Assembly: GCA_036130055.1 (NCBI GenBank) | Contig: JAYYOR010000023.1 | Location: 1-36,183, forward strand | Source of the DNA: TMED69 sp036130055 | GTDB taxonomy: Bacteria; Pseudomonadota; Gammaproteobacteria; Ga0077536 | Direction: 5' to 3' | DNA: 36,183 nucleotides | Part shown: positions 1 to 7,896 of the stretch, in pieces | How the letters are laid out: each line of letters starts with the position of its first letter | Numbering within the stretch: position 1 is the first letter of the stretch | The notes under the pieces: generated by a model | Told to the model about the DNA's origin: nothing | Seen by the model: the letters and a program-made list of their open reading frames with translations, nothing else | The model's database searches: none | Made by a program: the position numbers and the translations under genes

Positions 1-15
1 CATGCTTGATAACAT
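1..15 (-). CDS. yicC: YicC-family endoribonuclease, first five codons only
   Basis: On the minus strand an ATG at 15-13 is followed by TTA TCA AGC ATG, giving M-L-S-S-M, and the frame runs off the left edge. YicC-family proteins usually begin M-I-x-S-M-T, and yicC is the common divergent neighbour of rph in gammaproteobacteria. A purine-rich AGAGGGG lies about 12 bases upstream of the ATG, a slightly long spacing for a ribosome binding site. Only five codons are visible, so the call rests on the N-terminal pattern and on position beside rph. YicC-family proteins are reported to be endoribonucleases involved in RNA turnover. Confidence 0.45.
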
Positions 16-65
16 TATTGAATCAACCCCTCTTTAATCTTCCTAGGATCTAAAATTATATAGAA

Positions 66-76
66 TATAATATAAT
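66..76 (+). promoter_or_regulatory. Candidate -10 elements of the rph promoter
   Basis: Two overlapping perfect TATAAT hexamers lie at 66-71 and 71-76, 31-36 bases before the rph start. No convincing -35 box stands 16-18 bases upstream, so this is an inferred promoter based on the -10 match alone in an AT-rich stretch. An AAGGA at 96-100 gives rph a well-spaced ribosome binding site. Confidence 0.4.
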
Positions 77-107
77 TACAAAAATAATTTTTTCAAAGGA
101 TGGTTTA

Positions 108-830
108 ATGCGATTAAGGAGAAGCAATAGAAATTTTAATGAAATGCGAAAGGTTTCGGTTGAACCTGGGTACAATAACCACGCACCGAACTCTATTATC
201 ATCGAATATGGCGACACACGGGTATTATGCAGTGCCTCCATCGAGAACCGTGTTCCAACATTTCTAAAAGGGAGTAATTCAGGTTGGGTTACAGCCGAAT
301 ATGGTATGTTGCCAAGTGCCACCTCTTCGCGCAATCGTCGTGAGGCCGTGTCGGGCAGCCAGACCGGTAGGACAGTCGAGATTCAACGTCTAATTGGGCG
401 ATCACTCCGTTCCGTTGTATCCCTAGAGGCATTGCCAGAAGTTACTATAATAATCGATTGTGACGTGTTGAGTGCTGACGGAGGTACAAGAACTGCTTCT
501 ATCACTGGAGGATTCATAGCACTAGTAAAAGCAATCGAATATTTGCAAAAAAAAGAACAAATTTCTAAAAATCCAATTACGGGATATGTAGCAGCAGTTT
601 CAGTAGGAATTTTTAACGGTAAACCGATTCTTGATCTTGATTATTCAGAAGACTCAACTGCAGAGACCGATATGAATATTGTTATGAACGATGACGGACA
701 CTTTATTGAAATTCAAGGTACCGCCGAAGGACGCGCCTTTCAATCTAATGAACTTGCAAAAATGATTGAACTAGCAACAGTGGGAATAGATAAACTAATT
801 CAGATTCAGAAAAAATATTTAGCCGCGTAA
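108..830 (+). CDS. rph: Ribonuclease PH
   Basis: RNase PH is a phosphorolytic 3'-to-5' exoribonuclease that trims tRNA 3' ends and other structured RNAs in the cytoplasm, using phosphate and releasing nucleoside diphosphates. The 240-residue product matches the usual length of about 238. Recognisable family blocks are the N-terminal R-x-N-E-M-R region, the S-G-W-V-T-A-E-Y-G-M-L-P segment (58-69), the arginine-rich R-E-A ... G-R-T-x-E-I-Q-R-L-I-G-R-S-L-R segment (78-101), and D-G-G-T-R-T-A-S-I-T-G-G (124-135) with the Thr-Arg pair that contacts phosphate. The ATG at 108 follows AAGGA by 7 bases. It heads a series with rdgB and hemW, with a 19-bp gap to rdgB, and is divergent from yicC. It appears full length, so it should be catalytically active. 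Confidence 0.97.
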   Translation: MRLRRSNRNFNEMRKVSVEPGYNNHAPNSIIIEYGDTRVLCSASIENRVPTFLKGSNSGWVTAEYGMLPSATSSRNRREAVSGSQTGRTVEIQRLIGRSLRSVVSLEALPEVTIIIDCDVLSADGGTRTASITGGFIALVKAIEYLQKKEQISKNPITGYVAAVSVGIFNGKPILDLDYSEDSTAETDMNIVMNDDGHFIEIQGTAEGRAFQSNELAKMIELATVGIDKLIQIQKKYLAA

Positions 831-849
831 TTTTAAAGAGGTTTGTTAA

Positions 850-1458
850 TTGAAAAAAATTATCCTAGCAAGCTCTAACCCTGGAAAAGTAAAAGAATTT
901 TCAAGTTATTTTTCTGAGTTAAAAATAGAACTTATAAGTCAGTCTGCGCTAGGAATAAAGACTCCACGGGAGACCGGAATGACTTTCATTGAAAATGCTA
1001 TAATTAAGGCGCGGCATGCATCGTCGTCAACCGGTTTATCGGCAATCGCCGACGACTCAGGATTGGTGGTGCCTGCGTTAGGTGGTGCTCCTGGAATTTT
1101 TTCCGCAAGATACGCTGGTGATGAAGCGACAGACGCTCAAAATAATCACAAGCTTTTGGAAAATATGAGCAATTTATCTTATGAGTCTCGCAGATGTTTT
1201 TTTGTTTGCGTTGTTGTTTATATGAGATATGCAACCGATTATTATCCGATTGTCTCAAGCGGTAGTTGGAAAGGAATAGTCGGAAATAGTCCAAAAGGAG
1301 ATAATGGTTTTGGTTATGACCCTGTTTTTATCGACCCAAATAGCGGCAAGACCGCGGCTCAATTTGATAGTGAGACTAAGTTTGCTCATAGTCACAGAGG
1401 GGAAGCCTTACGAAACTTAACTAATCAACTTATCAACGAGTTGGCAAAAGGTAATTAA
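850..1458 (+). CDS. rdgB: XTP/dITP diphosphatase (RdgB/HAM1 family)
   Basis: This house-cleaning nucleotide pyrophosphatase hydrolyses XTP, dITP and ITP to monophosphates and keeps deaminated purines out of DNA and RNA. The 202-residue product has the family blocks in order: A-S-S-N-P-G-K near the N-terminus (substrate base and phosphate binding), T-F-I-E-N-A-x-x-K-A-R-H, the catalytic and metal-binding A-D-D-S-G-L-x-V (67-74), G-x-x-P-G-I-F-S-A-R-Y-A-G, and G-F-G-Y-D-P-V-F. The start is TTG at 850, supported by AAGAGG at 836-841; an ATG start would lose the conserved N-terminus. It lies between rph and hemW, and rdgB-hemW is a common neighbour pair in proteobacteria. Confidence 0.96.
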   Translation: MKKIILASSNPGKVKEFSSYFSELKIELISQSALGIKTPRETGMTFIENAIIKARHASSSTGLSAIADDSGLVVPALGGAPGIFSARYAGDEATDAQNNHKLLENMSNLSYESRRCFFVCVVVYMRYATDYYPIVSSGSWKGIVGNSPKGDNGFGYDPVFIDPNSGKTAAQFDSETKFAHSHRGEALRNLTNQLINELAKGN

Positions 1459-1462
1459 GACA

Positions 1463-2602
1463 TTGAAATCTTTTTCTCTTTATATACATTATCCATGGTG
1501 TGAGTCTTTGTGCCATTATTGTGATTATAATAGGTTTCATATGGTAGAAAAATCGCAAATTGAGCGATATGTTTTCGCCTTGATTGAGGACCTGAAGTTT
1601 GAATCAAAGCATCATTTTGACCATGTTATAAGTTCGATTTACTTTGGAGGAGGGACTCCAAGTAAATTTACGCCAGATTGTTTGTCTATGTTGATGCAGG
1701 AGATAAAAAAAACCTTTCCGATTTCCTACAACTGCGAAGTATCCATCGAGTTAAACCCTGAGGATGCTGGCAAAAACTATTTAATTGAATTAAAAAAGCT
1801 GGGTTTTAATCGAATCTCACTTGGCGTTCAAAGTTTAGACGATTTGGCTTTGAAATACTTAGGACGTAATCACAGAAAAAAAGATGTTATTAGCGCGATT
1901 AGTAATATACGGTTAGCTGGATTTGATAATTTAAATATTGATCTAATTTTGGATATCGCTTATCCAAAAAATTCAAATCGTTCTTTTTGGGACGTAGAAA
2001 ACATATTGCTTTATAAACCTGAACATGTTTCTTTATATGAAATCAAATCAAACAGCAATGTCGTGGATGACCAAAATAATACGTGTCAATATGATGATGG
2101 TTTAAATAGATTTTTTGACTTACAACAATTGCTTTTCAGAAACGATTTCATCCAATATGAGATTAATTCGTATTCGAAAAAAAATTATGAGTGTTTACAA
2201 GGGCTGAACAACTGGAATTTTGGTGATTACCTAGGGTTAGGGGCTGGAGCTTGTACCAGAATGACGATGAATGATTGGGTCTATGTTGGTTCTAAGCCGA
2301 CGCAACCTAAAGAATATATAACGCGTATTTTTAATGACAAAGATTGTCATTCGGATTGGCTGGATGCGGGAGACAGTTTCTATCTTGCTACGGAATATCT
2401 TATTTCTACAACTCGACTGAGGAGTGGGTTTAAATTATCAGAATTCAGAAAGAAGAGGTTCGCTAACGATTGGAAAATGTGGGCGTGTAAAATTGATACG
2501 GCAATGCGTAAAGGTTTGTTGCTGCAGGAGGGTGACTGGATAAGGCCGACACCCTTAGGCTTTAGATTCTTAGATGATCTGCATTTAAGTTTAATCGAAT
2601 AG
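1463..2602 (+). CDS. hemW: HemW-like radical SAM protein (heme chaperone)
   Basis: HemW-type proteins are radical-SAM relatives of the oxygen-independent coproporphyrinogen oxidase HemN, now regarded as heme chaperones rather than oxidases. The 379-residue product has a C-x3-C-x2-C iron-sulfur motif (C13, C17, C20) followed by D-Y-N, then F-G-G-G-T-P-S (SAM contact), E-L-N-P-E-D, R-I-S-L-G-V-Q-S-L and G-L-G-A-G-A. The length is normal for HemW (about 380) and much shorter than HemN (about 450), which supports the assignment. The start is TTG at 1463, four bases after the rdgB stop, so translational coupling is likely. The gene is convergent with nhaB, with only 4 bp between the two stop codons and no visible terminator. 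Confidence 0.92.
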   Translation: MKSFSLYIHYPWCESLCHYCDYNRFHMVEKSQIERYVFALIEDLKFESKHHFDHVISSIYFGGGTPSKFTPDCLSMLMQEIKKTFPISYNCEVSIELNPEDAGKNYLIELKKLGFNRISLGVQSLDDLALKYLGRNHRKKDVISAISNIRLAGFDNLNIDLILDIAYPKNSNRSFWDVENILLYKPEHVSLYEIKSNSNVVDDQNNTCQYDDGLNRFFDLQQLLFRNDFIQYEINSYSKKNYECLQGLNNWNFGDYLGLGAGACTRMTMNDWVYVGSKPTQPKEYITRIFNDKDCHSDWLDAGDSFYLATEYLISTTRLRSGFKLSEFRKKRFANDWKMWACKIDTAMRKGLLLQEGDWIRPTPLGFRFLDDLHLSLIE

Positions 2603-2606
2603 ATAT

Positions 2607-4154
2607 TTAAAGTAAGTAGATCACCGCCAACAAGCCGGTAGTAGACATAGTAATGGTGTAGGGTAAAGCCATCCAAACCATTCGTGCATATGATAAATTT
2701 ATCACTGGAGCTAAAGCAGATGTAAGTAAAAATAAAAATGCGGCTTGTCCATTCGGTGTCGCAACACTAGGGATATTTGTCCCAGTATTGATCGCAACTG
2801 CAAGCAAATCAAAAGTCTCTCTATTTATTTGCCCATTTTCTAACGCTTGTTTCACTTCTCCAATATAAACTGTAGCTACGAAAACGTTATCGCTAATCAT
2901 CGATAAAAATCCATTTGCTAGGTAAAATGCACTAGTTTGGACAGTACCTTCTAAAGTTAAAACCCACTGGATAACGGGACTGAATAAATGTTGATCGTGG
3001 ATTACTGCAACAATAGCAAAAAAAACAACCAGTAGTGATGTGAATGGGAGTGCTTCTTCGAACGCATGGCCTAACTTATGTTCTTCAGTAATTCCAGTGA
3101 ACGCAGTTGCAATCACTATTACGGTAAGACCTATGACTCCCACTTCAGCTAAATGAAGTCCGAGCGCAATCATCAGGAAAACTCCTGTTCCAGCTTGCAC
3201 CCACAGTTTGGCTATATCTTCTTGGGTTCTCGCTTGACTTTGGGATTCATCATAATCTTCTAAAACCTTTCTTACGGAGGGTGAGAGTTGTTCACCAAAA
3301 CCAAAAATTTTAAACTTTTCAAGCATGACGCATGTGAGCAGTCCAACAACTAGCACTGGCATTGATATAGGCGCCATTTTGAGAAAAAATTCGATAAATT
3401 CCCAACCTGCAATTTTAGCAATTAGCAGGTTTTGAGGTTCGCCTACGATCGTGCAGACACCACCTAAAGCGGTTCCTACCGCACCATGCATCATTAAACC
3501 TCTCAAAAAAGATTTGAAGGCCTCTAATTCCTTTTTGGTATCTTCACTGAATTGACTGTCATCTTGTTCAAGGATGTTGTGTTCTTGCTCGAACGTTTTT
3601 CCTGATGCAACTTTGTGGTAAACGCCATAAAAACCATATGCGACTGTGATAATAACCGCTGTTACTGTGAGAGCGTCCAGAAAAGCTGATAAAATTGCCG
3701 CGACCAAACTAAACAAGAAGCTTAAAATCATCTTAGAGCGAACAGACAAAATTATCTTCGTAAAGGTAAATAGTAACAATTCTTTCATAAAATAAATGCC
3801 CGCTACCATAAACATTAAAAGCATTATTACTGGAAAATTCATAAGAGTTTCATCGTAGACGCTTTTTGGAGAGGTTAAACCAAGAGCAACTGCTTCAATC
3901 GCAAGGAGGCCAACAGGCTGTAATGGGTAACATTTCAATGCCATCGCTAGACAGAAGATGAATTCTAAAATAAGAATCCAACCCACGATAAAAGGCCCAT
4001 TTAATCCTGAGCCGTCACCTTCTCCGTTTACATTACCGTCACCTAATAAAAGGAGCAGAAGGGGATTTAATATTAAAAATCCTACTATGGTCCATTTAAA
4101 CCAGTCAGGAGAATTTCCAAGGAAGTTTTTTATGAATGCTTGTTGTAGGTTCAT
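2607..4154 (-). CDS. nhaB: Na+/H+ antiporter NhaB
   Basis: NhaB is an inner-membrane antiporter that exports sodium in exchange for protons. The 515-residue product aligns by eye with E. coli NhaB throughout: N-F-L-G-x-S-P-D-W near the N-terminus, A-M-A-L-K-C-Y-P-L, G-I-Y-F-M-K, S-A-F-L-D-A-L-T-V, G-V-G-E-P-Q-N-L-like V-G-E-P-Q-N-L, I-S-D-N-V-F-V and P-S-V-A-T-P-N-G-Q-A-A-F. I choose the ATG at 4154 because its N-terminus matches the family; a TTG at 4166 would add four residues. Between the first two membrane helices there is an unusual insert of about 18 residues rich in Gly, Asp and Asn that E. coli NhaB lacks. It is downstream of mnmA with little or no spacer, so it may share its transcript. 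Confidence 0.95.
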   Translation of the reverse strand: MNLQQAFIKNFLGNSPDWFKWTIVGFLILNPLLLLLLGDGNVNGEGDGSGLNGPFIVGWILILEFIFCLAMALKCYPLQPVGLLAIEAVALGLTSPKSVYDETLMNFPVIMLLMFMVAGIYFMKELLLFTFTKIILSVRSKMILSFLFSLVAAILSAFLDALTVTAVIITVAYGFYGVYHKVASGKTFEQEHNILEQDDSQFSEDTKKELEAFKSFLRGLMMHGAVGTALGGVCTIVGEPQNLLIAKIAGWEFIEFFLKMAPISMPVLVVGLLTCVMLEKFKIFGFGEQLSPSVRKVLEDYDESQSQARTQEDIAKLWVQAGTGVFLMIALGLHLAEVGVIGLTVIVIATAFTGITEEHKLGHAFEEALPFTSLLVVFFAIVAVIHDQHLFSPVIQWVLTLEGTVQTSAFYLANGFLSMISDNVFVATVYIGEVKQALENGQINRETFDLLAVAINTGTNIPSVATPNGQAAFLFLLTSALAPVINLSYARMVWMALPYTITMSTTGLLAVIYLL

Positions 4155-4172
4155 CTCTGTGCTCAAAATTTG

Positions 4173-5309
4173 TTAATTTGATCTGTTTAAATTTGAATTA
4201 GACTCAATTATAGCATTTCCTAGACAAATATCTCCTTTATAGAACACGATTGTTTGTCCTGGGGCAACGGCACGTTGTAATTTTTCGAATTTCACCTTTA
4301 ATTTGCCATTACTCAAATTATTCACCTCGCAATTCTGATCTGCTTGTCTATATCGAATTTTTGCCGCGCAATTGTAAGGAAAAGGTGGGCTTGCGCCTTT
4401 AATCCAGAAAGCATTTGATGCGACCAAGGAATCAGACATTAGGGCTAGATTATTCTCCCCTTGGGCAACGAGCAGAATATTTTTCTTTAAATCTTTATTT
4501 ACAACAAACCAAGGTGAATTCACTGTATTCTTTAACCCTCCAATGCGAAGCCCTTTTCTTTGGCCAATAGTGTAAAAATGAAGACCTCTGTGCTCACCTA
4601 AGGTTTTTCCGTCAAGAGTTTGGATTTCTCCGGGATTGTCTTTGATGTAATTTTTAATAAAGTCTCGGAATGAGCGCTGTTCAATAAAACAGATCCCACT
4701 GGTGCTTTTTTTTTCAGAATTGACTAAATTATAGTGTTTCGCAATTTCTCTAACTTGCTTTTTGGTCATCTCGCCGAGAGGAAACATTGAAAATCGCAAT
4801 TGTTCTTGAGTTAATCCAGAAAGAAAGTAACTTTGATCTTTTTCTAGGTCGACGCCCTTTTTTAGCAAGACTGAGGATTTGGTTTCTTCAATGTTCGCAT
4901 AATGGCCTGTAGCGATTCTCTTTGCACCGATTTTCTTCGCAACATCTGCAAAGACTTGGAATTTGATTTTTTTGTTGCAAATAATATCCGGATTGGGTGT
5001 AAAACCAATGGAGTAATTTCTAATAAAATCTTCAAAAACCTCAGCCTCATATTCTTCTGTGAGGTCTACCGTATTAATATCGATTCTCAGTTTTTCGCAA
5101 ATGTGAAGCGCGTCTGTAACATCATCTTCCCAGCGGCAATTTCCGCCGGGATTTTTTTCATCCCAGCTTTTCATGAACAGCGCAGAGCATTCATACCCGG
5201 CTTTTTTTAATAGAACCGCTGCTACAGCTGAATCGACTCCTCCCGACATTGCGATAACTATGGGTTTATCAGGATTATAGTTGTTAATGTCTAATTTTTT
5301 TTGGTTCAT
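4173..5309 (-). CDS. mnmA: tRNA-specific 2-thiouridylase MnmA
   Basis: MnmA adds sulfur to U34 of the tRNAs for Lys, Glu and Gln, after sulfur relay from IscS and the Tus proteins. The 378-residue product contains the PP-loop S-G-G-V-D-S (22-27), the catalytic cysteine C111 in N-P-D-I-I-C-N-K-K-I-K-F, and the second catalytic cysteine C207 in T-S-G-I-C-F-I-E. It also has D-Q-S-Y-F-L and G-Q-R-K-G-L, both typical. Length is close to the E. coli protein (368). The start is ATG at 5309. The gene is divergent from hom across a 116-bp spacer and is followed by nhaB. Confidence 0.96.
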   Translation of the reverse strand: MNQKKLDINNYNPDKPIVIAMSGGVDSAVAAVLLKKAGYECSALFMKSWDEKNPGGNCRWEDDVTDALHICEKLRIDINTVDLTEEYEAEVFEDFIRNYSIGFTPNPDIICNKKIKFQVFADVAKKIGAKRIATGHYANIEETKSSVLLKKGVDLEKDQSYFLSGLTQEQLRFSMFPLGEMTKKQVREIAKHYNLVNSEKKSTSGICFIEQRSFRDFIKNYIKDNPGEIQTLDGKTLGEHRGLHFYTIGQRKGLRIGGLKNTVNSPWFVVNKDLKKNILLVAQGENNLALMSDSLVASNAFWIKGASPPFPYNCAAKIRYRQADQNCEVNNLSNGKLKVKFEKLQRAVAPGQTIVFYKGDICLGNAIIESNSNLNRSN

Positions 5310-5374
5310 GTTGGTGAATGAAAATGTTAGGATCTAATGCGATTTTTATTAAATTAGCAAGTCAATAAAATCTG

Positions 5375-5380
5375 AGTATA
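5375..5380 (-). promoter_or_regulatory. Candidate -10 box for mnmA
   Basis: On the minus strand TATACT lies at 5380-5375, about 65 bases upstream of the mnmA start, with a TTGTTT about 15 bases further upstream as a weak -35. The spacing is short of the optimum. I see no clear promoter or Shine-Dalgarno sequence for hom in the same 116-bp spacer, so hom may use a weak leader. Confidence 0.25.
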
Positions 5381-5425
5381 TCATCTGAAAGTATGAAACA
5401 ACGCAAAATTTAACAATCTTAAAAT

Positions 5426-6742
5426 ATGAATCAGAAAAAACAGATAAAATTAGGTTTATTAGGGGCGGGAACGGTTGGTGGAGGAGTTTTAAAGGCACTA
5501 ATTAAGGATAAAATAGCACTGTCTCGAAAATCTGGGAGGGATTATGAGATCACAGCCGTTTGCGTTAAAGATTTGAAGAAAGTAAGAAATATTGATTTTG
5601 GAGAGATTAATCTAACAGAAAATCCGGAAGACATAGTACAAGATGTTGATATAGACATTGTGGTCGAACTTATCGGGGGCATTGAGCCGGCTAAAACCTT
5701 GGTAGAGAAGGCTCTCAATAATAAAAAACATGTTGTTACAGCAAATAAAGCCTTGATAGCGTCCTACGGCCTTGAATTGCTCGATTTGGCGAGGAAAAAA
5801 AATAAATTATTACTTTTTGAAGGAGCTGTGGCAGGTGCTATTCCTATAATTAAATTGATGGGCGAGAGTTTTCTGGCAAATAGCATTTATCGGATTGAAG
5901 GGATTATTAATGGGACAACAAATTTTATGCTTTCTGGAATGGAAGCAAGAGGTTTAAGTCTCGAATGCGCGGTTAGTGAGGCTCAAAAAAAAGGTTTTGC
6001 TGAGGCGGATCCTACAGCAGATATTTCGGGCTTAGATGCGGCAAATAAAATATGCATATTGGCTTATCTTGCTTTTGGGACAATGATTCATCCGGACAAA
6101 ATATACTGCAAAGGTATCGATGGGCTAGAGCTGCAAGACATTACATTTTCTAAACAGTTGGGATATAAGATTAAACATTTAGCGATAGCATCAAGTTATG
6201 ATAATAAATTAAATTTAAGAGTTCATCCCGCTCTTTTAGCGGAGGACCATCCACTGGCAAAGATAGAAAACGAGATGAATGCTGTACTTACTTATGGAGA
6301 ATTTTTTGAAAAAATTTTATGTTCTGGACCGGGAGCAGGCTCGTTTCCTACTGCTTCAGCCGTAATCGCCGATTTAATCGAAATTTTTAGACTGCTAACC
6401 ATGACCTCAAATTCTGAAGATTTTCAAATTGGTTTGAAGAATCCGGTTTTTCATGATCAATCGGTTGAGTTTGATTTCGACATGCCAGCTTCGCAGTATT
6501 ATCTCCGAATAACCGCCGAGGATCAGACGGGCATACTTGCTCTGATTACAAAAACCCTTGCATCTGAAGGAATAAGTGTTGAGGCAATAATACAAAGAGC
6601 AGAAAAAGATGTTTCTCAGCATGTGCCCATAGCGATCGTGACGAGTAAGTCGTCTCAGGCTGAGATAGAGCGTGTTTGTCAAAAGTTATCGAATAAGAGT
6701 GGAATTTTAGGTAAGGTTGTTAGATATCGTGTGGAAAATTAA
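5426..6742 (+). CDS. hom: Homoserine dehydrogenase (monofunctional, with ACT domain)
   Basis: This enzyme reduces aspartate semialdehyde to homoserine with NAD(P)H, the branch point towards threonine and methionine. The 438-residue product has an N-terminal Rossmann motif G-L-L-G-A-G-T-V-G-G-G-V (9-20), the V-T-A-N-K-A-L segment, the catalytic-domain signature G-I-I-N-G-T-T-N-F-M-L, E-A-D-P-T-A-D-I-x-G-x-D-A and a G-x-G-A-G-x-x-P-T-A-S-A-V segment. A C-terminal ACT domain begins near residue 354 (Y-Y-L-R-I-T-A-E-D-Q-T-G) and probably binds threonine for feedback inhibition. It is the monofunctional form, not fused to aspartokinase as in E. coli ThrA. thrC follows after 14 bp, so the two form an operon. 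Confidence 0.96.
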   Translation: MNQKKQIKLGLLGAGTVGGGVLKALIKDKIALSRKSGRDYEITAVCVKDLKKVRNIDFGEINLTENPEDIVQDVDIDIVVELIGGIEPAKTLVEKALNNKKHVVTANKALIASYGLELLDLARKKNKLLLFEGAVAGAIPIIKLMGESFLANSIYRIEGIINGTTNFMLSGMEARGLSLECAVSEAQKKGFAEADPTADISGLDAANKICILAYLAFGTMIHPDKIYCKGIDGLELQDITFSKQLGYKIKHLAIASSYDNKLNLRVHPALLAEDHPLAKIENEMNAVLTYGEFFEKILCSGPGAGSFPTASAVIADLIEIFRLLTMTSNSEDFQIGLKNPVFHDQSVEFDFDMPASQYYLRITAEDQTGILALITKTLASEGISVEAIIQRAEKDVSQHVPIAIVTSKSSQAEIERVCQKLSNKSGILGKVVRYRVEN

Positions 6743-6756
6743 GAAAAAGGAAAGGT

Positions 6757-7863
6757 ATGCACCATCAGGGATTGATTCATCGGTATAGGAAATTTTTGCC
6801 GCTTAGTAAAGCTGCCAAGGTTATTACTTTATTCGAAGGACAGACGCCGCTCTTGCCCTTGGAAAATATTCCTGTTTGTAAAGAAAAAAATATAAAAATC
6901 TATGCTAAATTTGAAGGCTTAAATCCTACGGGTTCATTTAAAGATCGAGGCATGACAGTTGCGATAACACAAGCCGTATCTGAGGGTGCCCGAGCAGTAA
7001 TCTGCGCCTCGACAGGGAATACGTCAGCCTCCGCTGCGGCTTTTGCAGCAAGAGCAGGAATACCATGCTTCGTCATCATACCTGCTGGAAAAATAGCCCT
7101 AGGCAAATTGGCTCAAGCAATGGCGCATGGGGCTATTGTTCTCAAAATAAACGGTAACTTTGATAGTGGGATGCAGGTTGTAAAAGAACTTGCTGATACA
7201 AGCGGTTTAGCTATAGTGAATTCTATTAATCCTTTCAGATTGCAAGGACAAAAAACGGCAGCGTTTGAAATTGTAGATCAGTTGGGTGCTGCGCCGGATT
7301 TTCATTGTTTACCTGTTGGAAACGCTGGAAATATTAGCGGTTATTGGATGGGGTATTCGGAATATACGGGGGAGAGGCTTGCAAGTACGCCGAAAGAAAT
7401 GAATTACATTGTCGAAAAACAAACTGACGAAAAACCAAAAATGTTAGGTTATCAAGCGAGTGGTGCTGCTCCGTTTATAGAGAAGAAAACAATTGAAAAA
7501 CCTGATACCGTTGCTACTGCTATAAGAATAGGTGCGCCACAATCTAAAATATTGGCAGAAGAAGCTTCAATAAGTTCGAAGGGTTGGTTCAGGAAGTTAA
7601 CTGATGAAGAGATCTTAATTAACCAGTCAATATTGGCTAAGCATGAAGGGATATTCTGCGAGCCTGCTTCTGCAATTTCCTTCGGTGGCGCAATCGCTGA
7701 CATTAAAGATGACAAAATACCAGAAGGTAGTACTGTAGTGTGCACATTGACAGGGCACGGTTTGAAAGATCCCGATATAGTATTGAAAGGCAAATCGAAT
7801 AACGTGATAGAAGTTTCAAGTAGCAGAGATGCTGTGTCGGCGATAATTTCGAGTTATATCTAG
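6757..7863 (+). CDS. thrC: Threonine synthase, short form
   Basis: ThrC is a PLP enzyme converting O-phosphohomoserine to threonine. The 368-residue product shows N-P-T-G-S-F-K-D-R-G-M with the PLP lysine K62, S-T-G-N-T-S-A-S-A-A-A, the glycine-rich P-V-G-N-A-G-N-I-S-G-Y phosphate-binding loop, and a C-terminal T-G-H-G-L-K-D-P. Length and sequence match the short threonine synthases of the Bacillus type (about 350). They do not match the 430-470 residue forms of E. coli and Pseudomonas, which carry an N-terminal extension. The ATG at 6757 is preceded by AAGGAAAGG. It is cotranscribed with hom by position. Confidence 0.95.
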   Translation: MHHQGLIHRYRKFLPLSKAAKVITLFEGQTPLLPLENIPVCKEKNIKIYAKFEGLNPTGSFKDRGMTVAITQAVSEGARAVICASTGNTSASAAAFAARAGIPCFVIIPAGKIALGKLAQAMAHGAIVLKINGNFDSGMQVVKELADTSGLAIVNSINPFRLQGQKTAAFEIVDQLGAAPDFHCLPVGNAGNISGYWMGYSEYTGERLASTPKEMNYIVEKQTDEKPKMLGYQASGAAPFIEKKTIEKPDTVATAIRIGAPQSKILAEEASISSKGWFRKLTDEEILINQSILAKHEGIFCEPASAISFGGAIADIKDDKIPEGSTVVCTLTGHGLKDPDIVLKGKSNNVIEVSSSRDAVSAIISSYI

Positions 7864-7896
7864 AATATACTTTTAGTTTTCACAAGAGAAGCTCCC

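Noticed and set aside
4173..5450. mnmA and hom both begin Met-Asn-Gln-Lys-Lys
   Set aside because: Five common residues in divergent genes; the nucleotides differ and nothing else is shared, so I treat it as coincidence.
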